From Segetibacter sp. 3557_3 (GTDB lineage Bacteria; Bacteroidota; Bacteroidia; Chitinophagales; Chitinophagaceae): 64,000 nucleotides of DNA. Where the stretch lies: assembly GCF_004354985.1 (NCBI RefSeq), contig NZ_SMSK01000011.1, positions 62,001 to 126,000 of the forward strand. Reading direction: 5' to 3'. Position numbers and translations under genes: made by a program. The first letter of the stretch is position 1; each line of letters starts with the position of its first letter. Under the pieces are notes generated by a model. That model had not been told where the DNA came from and did no database searches. It was given only the letters and a program-made list of their open reading frames with translations. Below, piece after piece: positions 34,644 through 44,205 of the stretch.

Positions 34644-34784
34644 AACGTTATGCCTGCTAATAAGCTGTTATGAGCTTCAGCCAATGCTGTTTGTAGATCT
34701 GAAATGCGCCCCCGCGCTCGTTAGTCAAACTGCAACATAATTTCCGTAGAGCCATTAATGGCTGAACCAGTGTTGTTGTGTGCC

Positions 34785-34819
34785 TATAAATAGAAAAGAG
34801 GGGATGTCAAATCCCCTCT
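34785..34819 (-). terminator. Terminator of the gene at 34941
   Basis: AGAGGGGAT (34797-34805) and ATCCCCTCT (34811-34819) form a perfect 9-bp stem with a 5-base loop; on the minus strand a TTTTCTATTTAT tail follows. Confidence 0.75.
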
Positions 34820-34940
34820 CTCAATGATAATCTAATCAGTAAAGTTGGCTTGCAAAGTTGTTACAAGGTCGATCAGGTTGTTATTGAACAACTGATAGTC
34901 ATTACCTGGTTACACAACTTATAAGTTACATACTGAATTA

Positions 34941-35336
34941 TTATTTCCCCTTTTTCTGCTTCAGGATGTCTTTTTGAGCAACCACAACCTGGTCTACCAC
35001 CCCTCCTAACACTGTCACACCAACGACCACCTGGTTACCTGTAATTATATTGGCATCTCGCAACAAGTTGTTTAACACGTTGTCAATAGTCAAATCGTTT
35101 AAAATGTCATTAAGAGCTACGATTGTAACAGTATTATTGTTCAGCACATTAGATACGTCAACTACATCAGTGATAGTGATGTCTTGAACGTTTATGGCTA
35201 CGGTTCCCACCTGAACAGCAATTAGATTGCCTGCTGCAGCCAGAACCTGTTCACCGGTGGTGATTTGAGCCTCTGCTGTTTTAGAACTTAAAGTCAGTGC
35301 CATGCACATTGACAATGCAATCAGTAAACTTTTCAT
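34941..35336 (-). CDS. Small exported Val/Asn/Asp-rich protein, unknown
   Basis: 131 residues. Signal peptide MKSLLIALSMCMALTLSSKT with AEA before QITTGEQ. The mature part is dominated by Val, Ile, Asn, Asp and Thr with repeating motifs VQDITITDVVDVSNVLNNN, IVALNDILNDLTIDNVLNNL, VVVGVTVLGGVVDQVVVAQ and a basic tail KQKKGK. It has no Cys in the mature part. The composition fits a beta-solenoid or surface fibre-like small protein. It stands alone between promoter and terminator. No family is recognised. Confidence 0.65.
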   Translation of the reverse strand: MKSLLIALSMCMALTLSSKTAEAQITTGEQVLAAAGNLIAVQVGTVAINVQDITITDVVDVSNVLNNNTVTIVALNDILNDLTIDNVLNNLLRDANIITGNQVVVGVTVLGGVVDQVVVAQKDILKQKKGK

Positions 35337-35894
35337 GTTTAAATGGTTTTAATCGTTAAAGAATGATTGTCTTAGCGCGCACTAAGGTTTACATGGGTTC
35401 AAGATTGGTGCCGTTAGGGGTATTTAGAACAATGTTGAAGAAAGTTGATCAACTGACCGTATGAATGATCGTTGACAAATGACTCACAGACCACAAGATT
35501 GACATAAGTCACTGACTTGCAATAAGGTACTTCATATTTGTTGTTTTTTGACCCGTTTTGAGCCACATTTCCACACTATGTTTTCATGAGCTAAGCGGCT
35601 CGAATTATTGCTCGACGGACATCACCTATGATCCAACAAAGGTCTAATCTGTTGAACTTTAAAGCCAAACGATGCCAGCTAATAAGCCCGATATCAGAAG
35701 CAACTCCCTTCTATCATTGCTCAGCATCAAACTTCATCAATCGGGTACTGCATGTTGATTGTGGAAAAACCATGTTAAGTGCAATTCAAAATAACAGGCA
35801 CCGTCTTTGTTATGTAGCCGCGCCTCACCTATCATAATATCCTTTGGATCACATGACCGTAATAGTTACCGAACTATCACCAAATCATTAATCC
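35337..35894. other. Intergenic region, no gene or clear signal
   Basis: 558 bases between a minus-strand and a plus-strand gene. Only short frames exist (longest about 69 codons at 35628-35837, no start signals or family). It probably contains the promoters of both neighbours, but no TAnnTTTG box stands out. Confidence 0.5.
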
Positions 35895-36890
35895 ATGAAC
35901 GAAATACATTATGACTTTGTTGACCTGGATAGCGAAGCGGCTTTCCAATTGTTCGGGCAAACGTTAGGTGGTGTTTCGCAAGGAGATTTGTTAGTGTTTG
36001 ATAACCAGCTCGCAACAGGAAAACTCACCATCTCCACCCCGGAAAACGGGTTATGGATGAGAAAGTGGACGTTTACCGTTTTTCAAAAGATTTTGCTACA
36101 CAAACGCCCTGCTCCGGCAGAAAGTGAACGCAAATTCATCCTCATCTATTTTCTAAACCCCGAAATCTTCGGTCTTAAACATAAGAGCCGGAAAATTCAG
36201 GTAAAGGGTGCTGAAAAAAACATCTTTCTCACCAGTAAGGTGGCAATGGATTTCACCGTATTACCAAATCAGCCCTTTTATGTTTTAGACATTGCCTTTA
36301 CAGAAGGGTGGCTTCAAAAGCATTTCATTGATGCTGAGCCCGAACATCTTTCAGCTTTAGCGAAACACTTTGCCCATAACAATTCCAGCGTTGTACAACG
36401 ATGTTGTGTGGATGAATACACGGTGTTGGACGAGCTCGAAAATGCTTCATCACAACAACAGGCTGATCCACTCTTTATACGATCCCGTGTTTACAACCTC
36501 ATCATACTCTTCCTGAAGAAATTGCTGGCAGTCGACAAGCAGCCTGAGTTAGTGAGCACCGTCAGTTATGAACAGCTCATGCATGCAAGGAGCTTGATTA
36601 ATGATCGCCTTGGGACCCAACTTAATATCAAATCCATAGCAAGGGAGGTAAATATGAGCGTGGCTTCACTATCAAGGCAATTCAAAAAAATTTATGGGAA
36701 AAGTATAAGTGAATATCATCTTGGTGAGAAAATGGAATGGGCAAAGAAAATCATCATTGAAAATGATTTTCCAGTAAAGGAGGTGGCGATGATGTTAGGC
36801 TATCATCAACCAAGTTCGTTTATCGATTGCTTTTCAAAATATCATGGTTTTAGCCCGGGAACCCTTAGGGCTGTTACTGCTGACACTTGA
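35895..36890 (+). CDS. AraC-family transcriptional regulator
   Basis: 331 residues. The N-terminal 200 residues form a ligand/regulatory domain without a recognised cupin motif (RKFILIYFLNPEIFGLKHKS). The C-terminal AraC double helix-turn-helix follows: LNIKSIAREVNMSVASLSRQ and FKKIYGKSISEYH, then DFPVKEVAMMLGYHQPSSFI and FSKYHGFSPGTLR. It is paralogous to the next gene. The target and ligand are unknown; the gene pair lies alone. Confidence 0.9.
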   Translation: MNEIHYDFVDLDSEAAFQLFGQTLGGVSQGDLLVFDNQLATGKLTISTPENGLWMRKWTFTVFQKILLHKRPAPAESERKFILIYFLNPEIFGLKHKSRKIQVKGAEKNIFLTSKVAMDFTVLPNQPFYVLDIAFTEGWLQKHFIDAEPEHLSALAKHFAHNNSSVVQRCCVDEYTVLDELENASSQQQADPLFIRSRVYNLIILFLKKLLAVDKQPELVSTVSYEQLMHARSLINDRLGTQLNIKSIAREVNMSVASLSRQFKKIYGKSISEYHLGEKMEWAKKIIIENDFPVKEVAMMLGYHQPSSFIDCFSKYHGFSPGTLRAVTADT

Positions 36891-36931
36891 TTATTGGCAA
36901 AATGGATGGTCTTTTTTTTACTTAAAACAGG

Positions 36932-37867
36932 TTGATCTTGAACATTATAGACAATTCAAAGCCAATCTGTATAGCTTTTGGAGAACTGATACGATTCTTT
37001 ATAAAAAGCTCGGAAACAACCTATGTGCTTGATCCCTTTCTTGGAAGTGGTAATGTTAAGGTGTTTAAACTTGAACACGGCCTATATGTACGTTTGTGGG
37101 ACTGTTCTTTTGATCATGCTATAGAATTGGTTAACGAGGAATTCTTTGATGTCCGAAAACAGTACTACACCCTTGCTTTTTTCCTGGACCTGGCAGGAGT
37201 AAAATTTGCGCATCATGGGACGTATGCCGGTGAGAACAAGATTTGGGACACGGCGTTGATCCCCGCTGATTCGGATTACAAGATTGCGATGGATGCACGT
37301 GCAAAAGTGAACTGTTTTAGTGTTAGTTTTTCAAAGAAATGGTTGGATGCCAATAATATCAACTTAAGTAGTAAGCCGGGTGAAAACCAACATACCTCTA
37401 AGCTTTTTCCAGCAACACTGCAATCCATGACGGTAGCTGAAAAAAAGCTGTTGAGCGAGATCGCCACTAGTTCGTTCAACAACCCTCTTGGATCGTTTTA
37501 CCTTAGATCAGCTGTGTTAAAAATTGTTTGCGATTTTTTTTATAAAATCAGGCTAACAGAACCTGCTAACGGACTTTCTCAAAGTATAACCATTTCTGAT
37601 GTTGAGCGGCACCTTTGCAGCGATCTTTCCGCGGCCTTGCCCAACCTAAAAGCATTGGCCGAAAAATTTTCCAGGAGTGAGGTCACATTGAAAAGGCACT
37701 TCAGGAAGAAATTCGGGGTTAACATGTCAAATTATTTCATCAATAAAAAAATGGAATATGCGCGTAAACTTTTAGGTGAAGGCGGTAAAACCATCGCTGA
37801 GGTAGCAAATATTGTCGGATATAAGAACGTTCATCACTTTGAAAGCATGTTGAAGAAACATAAGTAG
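36932..37867 (+). CDS. AraC-family transcriptional regulator, paralogue
   Basis: 311 residues if the TTG at 36932 is the start; the true start may be further in. The C-terminal domain NLKALAEKFSRSEVTLKRHF, RKKFGVNMSNYFINKKMEYA, KTIAEVANIVGYKNVHHFES is the AraC fold. The N-terminal half (YYTLAFFLDLAGVKFAHHG, VNCFSVSFSKKWLDANNI) follows the same plan as the first AraC protein (KFILIYFLNPEIFGLKHK, VLDIAFTEGWLQKHFI), so this is a tandem duplication of an old date. A bidirectional terminator follows. Confidence 0.88.
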   Translation: MILNIIDNSKPICIAFGELIRFFIKSSETTYVLDPFLGSGNVKVFKLEHGLYVRLWDCSFDHAIELVNEEFFDVRKQYYTLAFFLDLAGVKFAHHGTYAGENKIWDTALIPADSDYKIAMDARAKVNCFSVSFSKKWLDANNINLSSKPGENQHTSKLFPATLQSMTVAEKKLLSEIATSSFNNPLGSFYLRSAVLKIVCDFFYKIRLTEPANGLSQSITISDVERHLCSDLSAALPNLKALAEKFSRSEVTLKRHFRKKFGVNMSNYFINKKMEYARKLLGEGGKTIAEVANIVGYKNVHHFESMLKKHK

Positions 37868-37896
37868 CTCGTCCGGGGTTATCTGATGTTACGAAT

Positions 37897-37930
37897 AAAA
37901 AAGGTCACCTCAATTAAGGTGACCTTTTTT
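37897..37930. terminator. Bidirectional terminator between convergent genes
   Basis: AAAAAAGGTCACCT (37897-37910) and AGGTGACCTTTTTT (37917-37930) are a perfect inverted repeat with a CAATTA loop, so it can end transcription from both sides. Confidence 0.93.
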
Positions 37931-37955
37931 GATTGAACACTAAACCTCTCTAAAG

Positions 37956-38531
37956 TTATTGGGTGTTGTTGGCAGCTGCACGAACCCTCGAATAAGGCAA
38001 GTAGATTTGGAAACCAACCTGTAAGTTGAGGTTGCTGCTTGATACCGCACTTCCAAAACCAACAATGTTGTTGTACTTTAAAAGTCCTTCCAGACCAATG
38101 TTCGGGGTAATAAAATACGCCAAGCCCGGACCGACACCAATACCTAATCCATTGGTATTGTCACCAACAGTTGGGTTATAGCCTTCAATACCAACATTAC
38201 CTTCGAAGAAAAACCTTGAATGTCTTACCAGGTTTAGTTCAGCGTCGTTGATATAGTAGCGGCCGAGTGCACCAACACCATAATTTACACTTGCACCCAC
38301 GCCTTTAGCAGTCGCAAGACCGAAATTCAGGTATGCACCCAAGGCAGTGTTGTTCCTGATAAACCAGGCTGCTTTAGGATTGATTTGCACATTAAAGTTA
38401 CCTCCCCTGTTAAGGCTCAATTGCAAATTGGCAAGATCGGCACCCACCATTACATTCCCCTTCTGAATTTGCGCGTTTAAGATCTGCCCGCTCGCAAACA
38501 CAAATGCGAATACACATAAAATTTTTTTCAT
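37956..38531 (-). CDS. Outer-membrane beta-barrel protein (OmpA-like small barrel)
   Basis: 191 residues from ATG at 38531 (MKKILCVFAFVFASGQILNA before QIQKG; three codons upstream also ATG). It has an 8-strand-like barrel pattern: VMVGADLANLQLSLNRGG, INPKAAWFIRNNTALGAYLNFG, VNYGVGALGRYYI, HSRFFFEGNVGIEGYN, GVGPGLAYFITPNIGLEGLLKY, LNLQVGFQIYLPY. No peptidoglycan-binding domain follows. It is probably a structural or adhesin-like porin-family protein of the outer membrane. Confidence 0.85.
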   Translation of the reverse strand: MKKILCVFAFVFASGQILNAQIQKGNVMVGADLANLQLSLNRGGNFNVQINPKAAWFIRNNTALGAYLNFGLATAKGVGASVNYGVGALGRYYINDAELNLVRHSRFFFEGNVGIEGYNPTVGDNTNGLGIGVGPGLAYFITPNIGLEGLLKYNNIVGFGSAVSSSNLNLQVGFQIYLPYSRVRAAANNTQ

Positions 38532-39022
38532 AAAAATCATTTTTATTGAAGGTTATAAATTTTATGCCATAGTCGTGAACATACAACAGTATTGTAAGGA
38601 TAAACAGATATTAATTTCTCAAGCAACTGCGTTCGGATTTATTGTTGCATAAGCTAATTGCCAGTCTACCAGGCGCTTAAAAAAGAGGTGAGTAGCTAAA
38701 GTCAGGAAAGAAAAGTTTTTTAACGTGGTGTTCTTTAATTCTTTCGCCTGCAATAAATTTTATTTCACCATCAATTACATACAATTGTGTTGCAAGGGGC
38801 CAGGTTCGTCCGCAAGGTTTGGAACAATATGCACCAGGATAACACCACCATTGAGCTTATATGCGGGATCGTTTGTTTGACTGCGTGAAAATCAACATTG
38901 TTGATGCATCACCCGGTGAGTTACCCGATAGGCTACTCCTTAGATTGAATAACCAGCAACAGGAAAAGGTATATACCGGCTTCGTCATCAGGGACGTTGA
39001 TTATCGTATAACAGCCTGCTGC
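38532..39022. other. Intergenic region before the small ORF/membrane gene
   Basis: Mostly without features. The short plus-strand ORF at 38861-39037 listed below is the only candidate. Confidence 0.4.
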
Positions 39023-39037
39023 TTAAAAGGGCAATAA
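38861..39037 (+). CDS. Possible small protein of 58 residues
   Basis: ATG at 38861 reads MRDRLFDCVKINIVDASPGE and continues LPDRLLLRLNNQQQEKVYTG, FVIRDVDYRITACCLKGQ to a TAA at 39035-39037. The composition is protein-like (Leu, Arg, Asp, Asn/Gln runs and paired Cys) but there is no ribosome-binding site, no family match, and the 3' end overlaps the minus gene at 39023. It may be the remnant of a longer gene. Confidence 0.3.
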   Translation: MRDRLFDCVKINIVDASPGELPDRLLLRLNNQQQEKVYTGFVIRDVDYRITACCLKGQ

Positions 39038-39346
39038 AATGTACAGTATGGAAAGCAGCAATTGGATAAGAATAGAAATGGCCAGTGTTGTGCTGAGCAT
39101 GTTTTGAAGTTTTTGTTGCAGGTAAGCTTTTGGGTCCTCCCTTTTGCTCACCTGAAGCGCGTCGAAGTAGACGTAAGTATTTATGTTTGCCTGTTCCCGT
39201 TTGAATATGAAATAGTGAAATGATTTTGCAAACAGCAAGCTGGTGATAGCAATAAGGTTGATATTGATCAATAGGGTAATAGGGCCTTGCATAGCTGGAT
39301 TTTGGAATAAAAACGAATATTTGCGCGGATTATTATTTTGTTGCAA
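39023..39346 (-). CDS. Small two-helix membrane protein
   Basis: 107 residues. Helix 1 near 20-45 (GPITLLININLIAITSLLFA) and helix 2 at the C-terminus (LAISILIQLLLSILYILLPF), with a polar linker of about 45 residues (FKREQANINTYVYFDALQVS). No family is recognised. It is short and isolated, so the call rests on hydrophobic pattern and an intact frame. Confidence 0.5.
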   Translation of the reverse strand: MQQNNNPRKYSFLFQNPAMQGPITLLININLIAITSLLFAKSFHYFIFKREQANINTYVYFDALQVSKREDPKAYLQQKLQNMLSTTLAISILIQLLLSILYILLPF

Positions 39347-39668
39347 CTACGTGTTACTGCCTTGCGTTCTTCATGGCTTAGCAATAGCAGCCACTAACAT
39401 AACACCACTATTTTCAAAGTACCTGCGCAACCGGGGCATTCTTGTACCCTCCTGGACCCGTATGGGGTTTAACTTACCAGCACGACCCGGGTCTCCACTT
39501 ACTAGAATCAGATCTTGAGGCAAAAAAGATGGTTGGTTCCTGCAAGCACCGGCTTCAGCGGACGGGATGCCGTATTATATTTGATCATCTCATTCGTTTT
39601 CATAATTTTATTCCTTCAGTATGGCAGCCGTGCTGAGAACCTTCCCCGCTTAAATTCAATAATCCTCA
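39347..39668. other. Intergenic region, nothing seen
   Basis: 322 bases without a supported gene, RNA or repeat. Confidence 0.5.
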
Positions 39669-41120
39669 TTGCTATTGTATAGTCATTCCCACCCGTTGTT
39701 AACGGCCAGGTATTCTTGTACTTTAAATCATCTATTGTTGAAAAATGCTGTTTATCTTACCAACCTCGTGTTGGTATTAATTTCCATTTACCTGTTTAAC
39801 ATCGCACCACCGACAACACCAAACATCTTCCTGTTTTGGGCACTAGCCATTCTATGGTTGAGTTGTATTCCATTATATCATTTTTTGCTTATTGGCTGCG
39901 AACGTGAAGCCATTCCGTTAATGCCAGTGTGGAGCGGTTTTATTGTTCTCTCATATTCATTGCCGGTATTCCTAATTAAACCTGAAGACTACGAAATCTA
40001 TGATGTTACTGCAGAATGCCTGGAATATTCTTTTTGGAGTTTCCTGTTGTTTTATATTTATTATTATTGTTTATACCATACCCTATCGACTAAGATCCGG
40101 TTTACGCCAATTCAGTTTTCAGTAACGGGCGCGAGATGCCGGTTTTATGCCTTGCTATTTCTTTTAGTAAATATTGTAACGTCAAAAGTTTTCTCAATTG
40201 ATTCAATCCAGTTTATCGGGGTACTTGGTTTCTATTTTTTTGTAGGAACTTATATTGTATTGCAGCATCAAAAAGTAAGGATCACAACAGTTGAGAAAGT
40301 ACTCTTTAATATCATTTTGCTGTATGAATTTATTGAAAGAGTGATCTCGGGACAAATACTTGCATTTGGGTTATTGTTTATCTTTTATGTTTTTGTTTCG
40401 TACGTACTAAAAGCTGGAATGAAAAAATTGGTAATTGTGTGTGTCAGCTTTGTGCTTTTATATTCCTGGTATTCGCAGGTAAAATACAGCTATCGTGAGT
40501 TTATCTGGTTTAGCGACAAAAGCTACAACTTCATAGAGCGGGTACAGCTGCTTGGTGATCTTGCTTTCCATCCCGAAGCCTACAATGCAGGTCCGCCGAA
40601 GGAAACCGAAAAGCAGAACTCACACATCATCTGGAGGTTTTCCTACCAGGCATCAGCTTTTGCTTTAATCATCGACAAAACGCCCAGGGACGTGCCCTTT
40701 TGGGAAGGTAGTACTTACCAGGTGCTGGCGAAATTTATACCGCGAATTCTATGGCCCGATAAGCCGCTAGAAGATGCCAACCTTCAATACAATAAAACGT
40801 ACGGCCTTGTTCCGCCTGAAGCTGAGGTCTCGCCATTTCCACTACCGACGCTGGCAGAGATGTACATGAATTTCGGAACGGCCGGAATAGTTTACGGGAT
40901 GTTCGGGTTAGCCCTTTTGTACTACGGAATGAACAGCTATTTCAATTCGATCAACAATAACCCGATCAATAAAGTTTATGGGATCGGTATCCTTATCAGT
41001 TACATCAATATAGAGGGTAATTTTACGATGACCTTTGGTGTTATTTCTTTGATGATCCTAACTTTACTCGCGTTATTGTACTGCTTCAAACTTCTGGCAG
41101 ACAAGCTTAATATACACTAG
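39669..41120 (+). CDS. Wzy-like polytopic membrane protein (O-antigen/oligosaccharide polymerase type)
   Basis: 483 residues if the TTG at 39669 is used; other TTG codons lie nearby, so the start is uncertain within about 30 residues. About eleven membrane helices are visible. The periplasmic loop with HIIWRFSYQASAFALIIDKT, TYQVLAKFIPRILWPDKP and SPFPLPTLAEMYMNFG resembles oligosaccharide-repeat polymerases, which have the FIPR-type and P-x-E-x-Y-x-N-F motifs. No glycosyltransferase or other polysaccharide gene lies beside it in the window, so it is orphaned. It could polymerise a surface glycan. Confidence 0.7.
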   Translation: MLLYSHSHPLLTARYSCTLNHLLLKNAVYLTNLVLVLISIYLFNIAPPTTPNIFLFWALAILWLSCIPLYHFLLIGCEREAIPLMPVWSGFIVLSYSLPVFLIKPEDYEIYDVTAECLEYSFWSFLLFYIYYYCLYHTLSTKIRFTPIQFSVTGARCRFYALLFLLVNIVTSKVFSIDSIQFIGVLGFYFFVGTYIVLQHQKVRITTVEKVLFNIILLYEFIERVISGQILAFGLLFIFYVFVSYVLKAGMKKLVIVCVSFVLLYSWYSQVKYSYREFIWFSDKSYNFIERVQLLGDLAFHPEAYNAGPPKETEKQNSHIIWRFSYQASAFALIIDKTPRDVPFWEGSTYQVLAKFIPRILWPDKPLEDANLQYNKTYGLVPPEAEVSPFPLPTLAEMYMNFGTAGIVYGMFGLALLYYGMNSYFNSINNNPINKVYGIGILISYINIEGNFTMTFGVISLMILTLLALLYCFKLLADKLNIH

Positions 41121-41567
41121 CGTTTCCGCTTCAGTCTTTTTCTGATTGCCTGCCTGAAACCCTTTAACTTGAGGTAGGTAACCTGCTATATGCAAAGGTG
41201 ATCTTTTGCCTGATACCCCTAGCCCGATTACAGTTCAAAAAATTTAAACTATAGCCCATTTGGGTTTTTGTACTTCGTCGTTTTTATCCCATTTATAACC
41301 TGTTTTTGACCTCCAATGATTCTCGTTTAAAATAGGGTTTAATTAAAGACTAAAACGGGGGATAATATGCCATTTACAGAGGGAAAACGACTTTTTGCAG
41401 TGTTTTAAAAACCCTTCTATTTGGCGGATCGGCTGGTAAGATTTAGAAGATATTTCTTGTCTGAATTCCGCCCCTTTTTTCTGCCAGAATATACCGGCAG
41501 GCCCTATTACAACAGGCAATCTTTTTCCCCGGGTCTCGTTTCATATTTATCCAATATTCTAAATTCC
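41121..41567. other. Intergenic region before the sorting-domain gene
   Basis: 447 bases. A longer frame reaches back to 41421 from the next gene but lacks any export or family sense, and the signal peptide begins at 41568. Nothing else is seen. Confidence 0.5.
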
Positions 41568-42068
41568 ATGAAAGCTAAAATCCTCATGTTGAATGTGCTT
41601 ACCATGCTTACATTCAACTCATTCAGCCAAACCACAACCACGGTTATGGCCGCCGCCGGTGCCACCGGTTCCGCAGAGGGCGTAACCCTCGACTGGATAC
41701 TTGGCGAAACAGTAGCAGGTGCAGTTGAAACCGGGTCGATCATGTTGACACAAGGTTTCGAGCAACCTTCAATCGTTTCTACAAGGATACCTACATTTTT
41801 AAAAAGTGTGAAGGTGCCAGCTCAAACATCTGTATTTCCTAACCCGGTAAACGCCTTGTTAAACGTCAGGGTCCAGTCACAGGAAGAACGTGTTGTATTG
41901 TCACTGTTTGATCTTCAGGGAAATCTTATTATGACAAGGCAAGCGAATGCAAAAAATGATCTTCAGCAGATCGACATGTCAAAGCTTGCTGCCTCTGTGT
42001 ATATCCTTAGAATAACAAATATGAATGGCCTTTTAATCGACAATTTCAGAATTGCTAAACTTAAATAA
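41568..42068 (+). CDS. Small exported protein with type IX secretion sorting domain
   Basis: 166 residues. The ATG at 41568 starts MKAKILMLNVLTMLTFNSFS (signal peptide before QTTTT). The middle is short and low in complexity (TVMAAAGATGSAEGVTLDWI, GAVETGSIMLTQGFEQP). The C-terminal 75 residues are a T9SS type A domain: SVFPNPVNALLNVRVQ, VVLSLFDLQGNLI, ASVYILRITN. It is therefore secreted by the gliding-type secretion system and perhaps cut and attached outside. The next gene starts 17 bases later, so the pair is probably an operon. Confidence 0.85.
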   Translation: MKAKILMLNVLTMLTFNSFSQTTTTVMAAAGATGSAEGVTLDWILGETVAGAVETGSIMLTQGFEQPSIVSTRIPTFLKSVKVPAQTSVFPNPVNALLNVRVQSQEERVVLSLFDLQGNLIMTRQANAKNDLQQIDMSKLAASVYILRITNMNGLLIDNFRIAKLK

Positions 42069-42085
42069 TCCAATAAACCTTTACT

Positions 42086-44032
42086 ATGAAAAAATTATCA
42101 TTTGCGCTACTTTTTGCCCTCGCATCCACTTTTGGTAAAGCACAAACGGTGCCCCAGGGAATGAATTACCAGGCAATTGCACGAAACCTCAATGGCGAAG
42201 TGCTGGTTAACCAACCGGTCTCTTTAAAAATAGATCTTTATAAGGGTCCGCAGGAGTCGTCTTCAGTATTCTATAGCGAAACGCATGCGGCAAACACCAA
42301 CCAACTTGGTCTTTTCACGCTGATCATCGGTTCAGGCAAACCCGTTACAGGTACGTTTTCGAAAGTGCCCTGGAGTACAGAGGAAGTCTGGATCAATATA
42401 TCAATAAAAACAAGCAGCCAGGATAGATACAGTGTTATAAATAGCACGAAGTTATTGGCAGTGCCTTATGCGTTCCACGCAGGAACTGCTGCTGAACTGG
42501 TCGGCAACCAGATCACCGGTCAAAGCCCTGCACCCGCAGCAACTGAAACAAATTTTTGGCGGACTGTAGGCAATGCAGGTCATTCGGAAGGCGACCGTCT
42601 CGGATCTACCGACTCTACAGACCTTGTACTGATTACCAATAACAAACAGCGCATTAAGATTACGGCCGGCGGTAACTTACAACTGGATAAACTTGCACAT
42701 AAGGAGTCTGCTGAGCCGATGCAGGTACTTGCTAATGCGGACGGTGAATTGTTTACCCGGAAGATTAGCGATAATGTTGACAGCCTAGGGGTTAAAATTA
42801 TAGGCGGTAAAAACCTGGACGTTTCGGGTGATGGAACTGCAAGCAAGCCATACGTAATTAATGCAAACATGGATAGTATCACTGCTTCGCCGCTTGACCG
42901 TGTTATTGCAACAGGTAATACGACTACCGGCAACATAGTATTCGAAAATGATGACAACTTCATTGAAACCAAACCCAGCAACTACAACGAATCCGTGAAA
43001 CAGGGCAAGTTTAGTATGGCTGTAAAAGAGTTCCCCGGTGTAAATGGCTCTGGCAGCAGGAGTAATGTAGTTGGTAGCTTTTGGGGATACAATACTACCC
43101 CGGGTGGTGGTCAGTCAATACAAGGTGAGGCTGCGTATCGCTTTGCAGGTGAAACCTTTTTTGATGTAGGTGGCCGTAAAGTGATGGAGTTCCACTTACC
43201 GGAAATGCACACGAATTCAGGTCATGGTCTTCGCCCCTTCTCAATGTATATTGATCGCGAAACCGGTATTGGTTCAGCCGACTACCAAATGCACCAGTTT
43301 AATTTCAAAAAGGTTAACGACGCCAGTATCGACTGGATGAGGATGCGGAATGATGCGGGCGACATTCGCATAGAGATGCAGCCGGAAGCGGGAGGTAGTT
43401 CTTACCTGGAGATGAATGGCCGTGGTGAAACAGCGCCGGGTTCTGCCAACCATAACAAAGCATTTATTGTAAACAGTGGCAACGGTTTATCTTTTGTAAA
43501 CAGTTCCGGTAATTTCAAGTTCAACAATGGTCTCGAAATAGAAGGTGGTGTTAGTCACGGTAGTACCTATGCCAATAATACCGACGCCAGCACTGGTTCT
43601 ACTGCACACACGTTCCTTGGAAGGCAGACAAACAATCGCCTGCTTTCAATTGGTGACGATGCGTATTCTGAGAAGTTCTACATTACACCTACAAGTGTTA
43701 TTTCAAGCCTTAACTTCCTCAGCATGGGTAAGTTGGAGATTGGTGGTTCAATTGCACCTGCAAATTCAGGCGACCTGAACATCAAGTTCAACACAGCAGG
43801 AAACAATGCAAAACTGAATTTTGTAAGCGATGCCGGCAACGTAATGGGTGGACAGGTATCCGTAGAAGGTGTATATGCAAAAACGATCCAAACCGAAAAG
43901 CCTTTGGGTGCTGAAAGTGCAGCGAAACTTAAGGTCGGAAACGTTGTAAGCGCAACCATCAGGAACATTACAAGTAAGTTTCTCCAGATTGAAATTGATG
44001 GCGTGAGCTATAAAATACCTTTAATAGACTAA
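42086..44032 (+). CDS. Large exported surface protein with tail-fibre-like body
   Basis: 648 residues with a signal peptide (MKKLSFALLFALASTFGKA). VPQGMNYQAIARNLNGEVLV, TNQLGLFTLIIGSG and STKLLAVPYAFHAGTA form the N-terminal module seen in many Bacteroidota fibre-like proteins. A long beta-rich, Gly/Asn-rich region follows (GDGTASKPYVINANMD, ADYQMHQFNFKKVNDASIDW), without a chaperone (peptidase S74) domain at the end. The C-terminal part has KLKVGNVVSATIRNITSKFL-like strands. It is probably a surface fibre secreted with its neighbour. It is not a prophage gene, since no phage genes are near. Confidence 0.75.
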   Translation: MKKLSFALLFALASTFGKAQTVPQGMNYQAIARNLNGEVLVNQPVSLKIDLYKGPQESSSVFYSETHAANTNQLGLFTLIIGSGKPVTGTFSKVPWSTEEVWINISIKTSSQDRYSVINSTKLLAVPYAFHAGTAAELVGNQITGQSPAPAATETNFWRTVGNAGHSEGDRLGSTDSTDLVLITNNKQRIKITAGGNLQLDKLAHKESAEPMQVLANADGELFTRKISDNVDSLGVKIIGGKNLDVSGDGTASKPYVINANMDSITASPLDRVIATGNTTTGNIVFENDDNFIETKPSNYNESVKQGKFSMAVKEFPGVNGSGSRSNVVGSFWGYNTTPGGGQSIQGEAAYRFAGETFFDVGGRKVMEFHLPEMHTNSGHGLRPFSMYIDRETGIGSADYQMHQFNFKKVNDASIDWMRMRNDAGDIRIEMQPEAGGSSYLEMNGRGETAPGSANHNKAFIVNSGNGLSFVNSSGNFKFNNGLEIEGGVSHGSTYANNTDASTGSTAHTFLGRQTNNRLLSIGDDAYSEKFYITPTSVISSLNFLSMGKLEIGGSIAPANSGDLNIKFNTAGNNAKLNFVSDAGNVMGGQVSVEGVYAKTIQTEKPLGAESAAKLKVGNVVSATIRNITSKFLQIEIDGVSYKIPLID

Positions 44033-44086
44033 GCGCTTAATTGATTACAACAAACGGGTTCATCTTTAACCACGAACCTATCTTTT

Positions 44087-44126
44087 AAAATGCAAAAACC
44101 GGAACGTGTTCCGGTTTTTGCATTTT
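44087..44126. terminator. Bidirectional terminator
   Basis: AAAATGCAAAAACCGGAAC (44087-44105) and its exact reverse complement (44108-44126) form a 19-bp stem around GT. It lies between convergent genes. Confidence 0.93.
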
Positions 44127-44205
44127 AAATATACCTCCTCCACTAGTGAATGGGATTACAAACCCGATACACCAAGATTGGAGAAAGGATGAAGAACCAG
44201 GCTAT

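Larger units (their letters stand above)
34592..34940. other. Intergenic region with two minus-strand signals
   Basis: No gene is supported. It holds the helicase promoter (34636-34643) and the terminator of the next minus gene (34785-34819). A palindrome ACGTTTA...TAAACGT (34630-34647) spans the helicase -7 box. Confidence 0.6.

Noticed and set aside
35628-35837. 69-codon plus-strand frame before the AraC genes
   Set aside because: No start signal, no family pattern and Cys/His-rich random-like composition.
42086-44032. Prophage tail fibre
   Set aside because: The protein has a signal peptide, pairs with a T9SS protein and has no phage neighbours.
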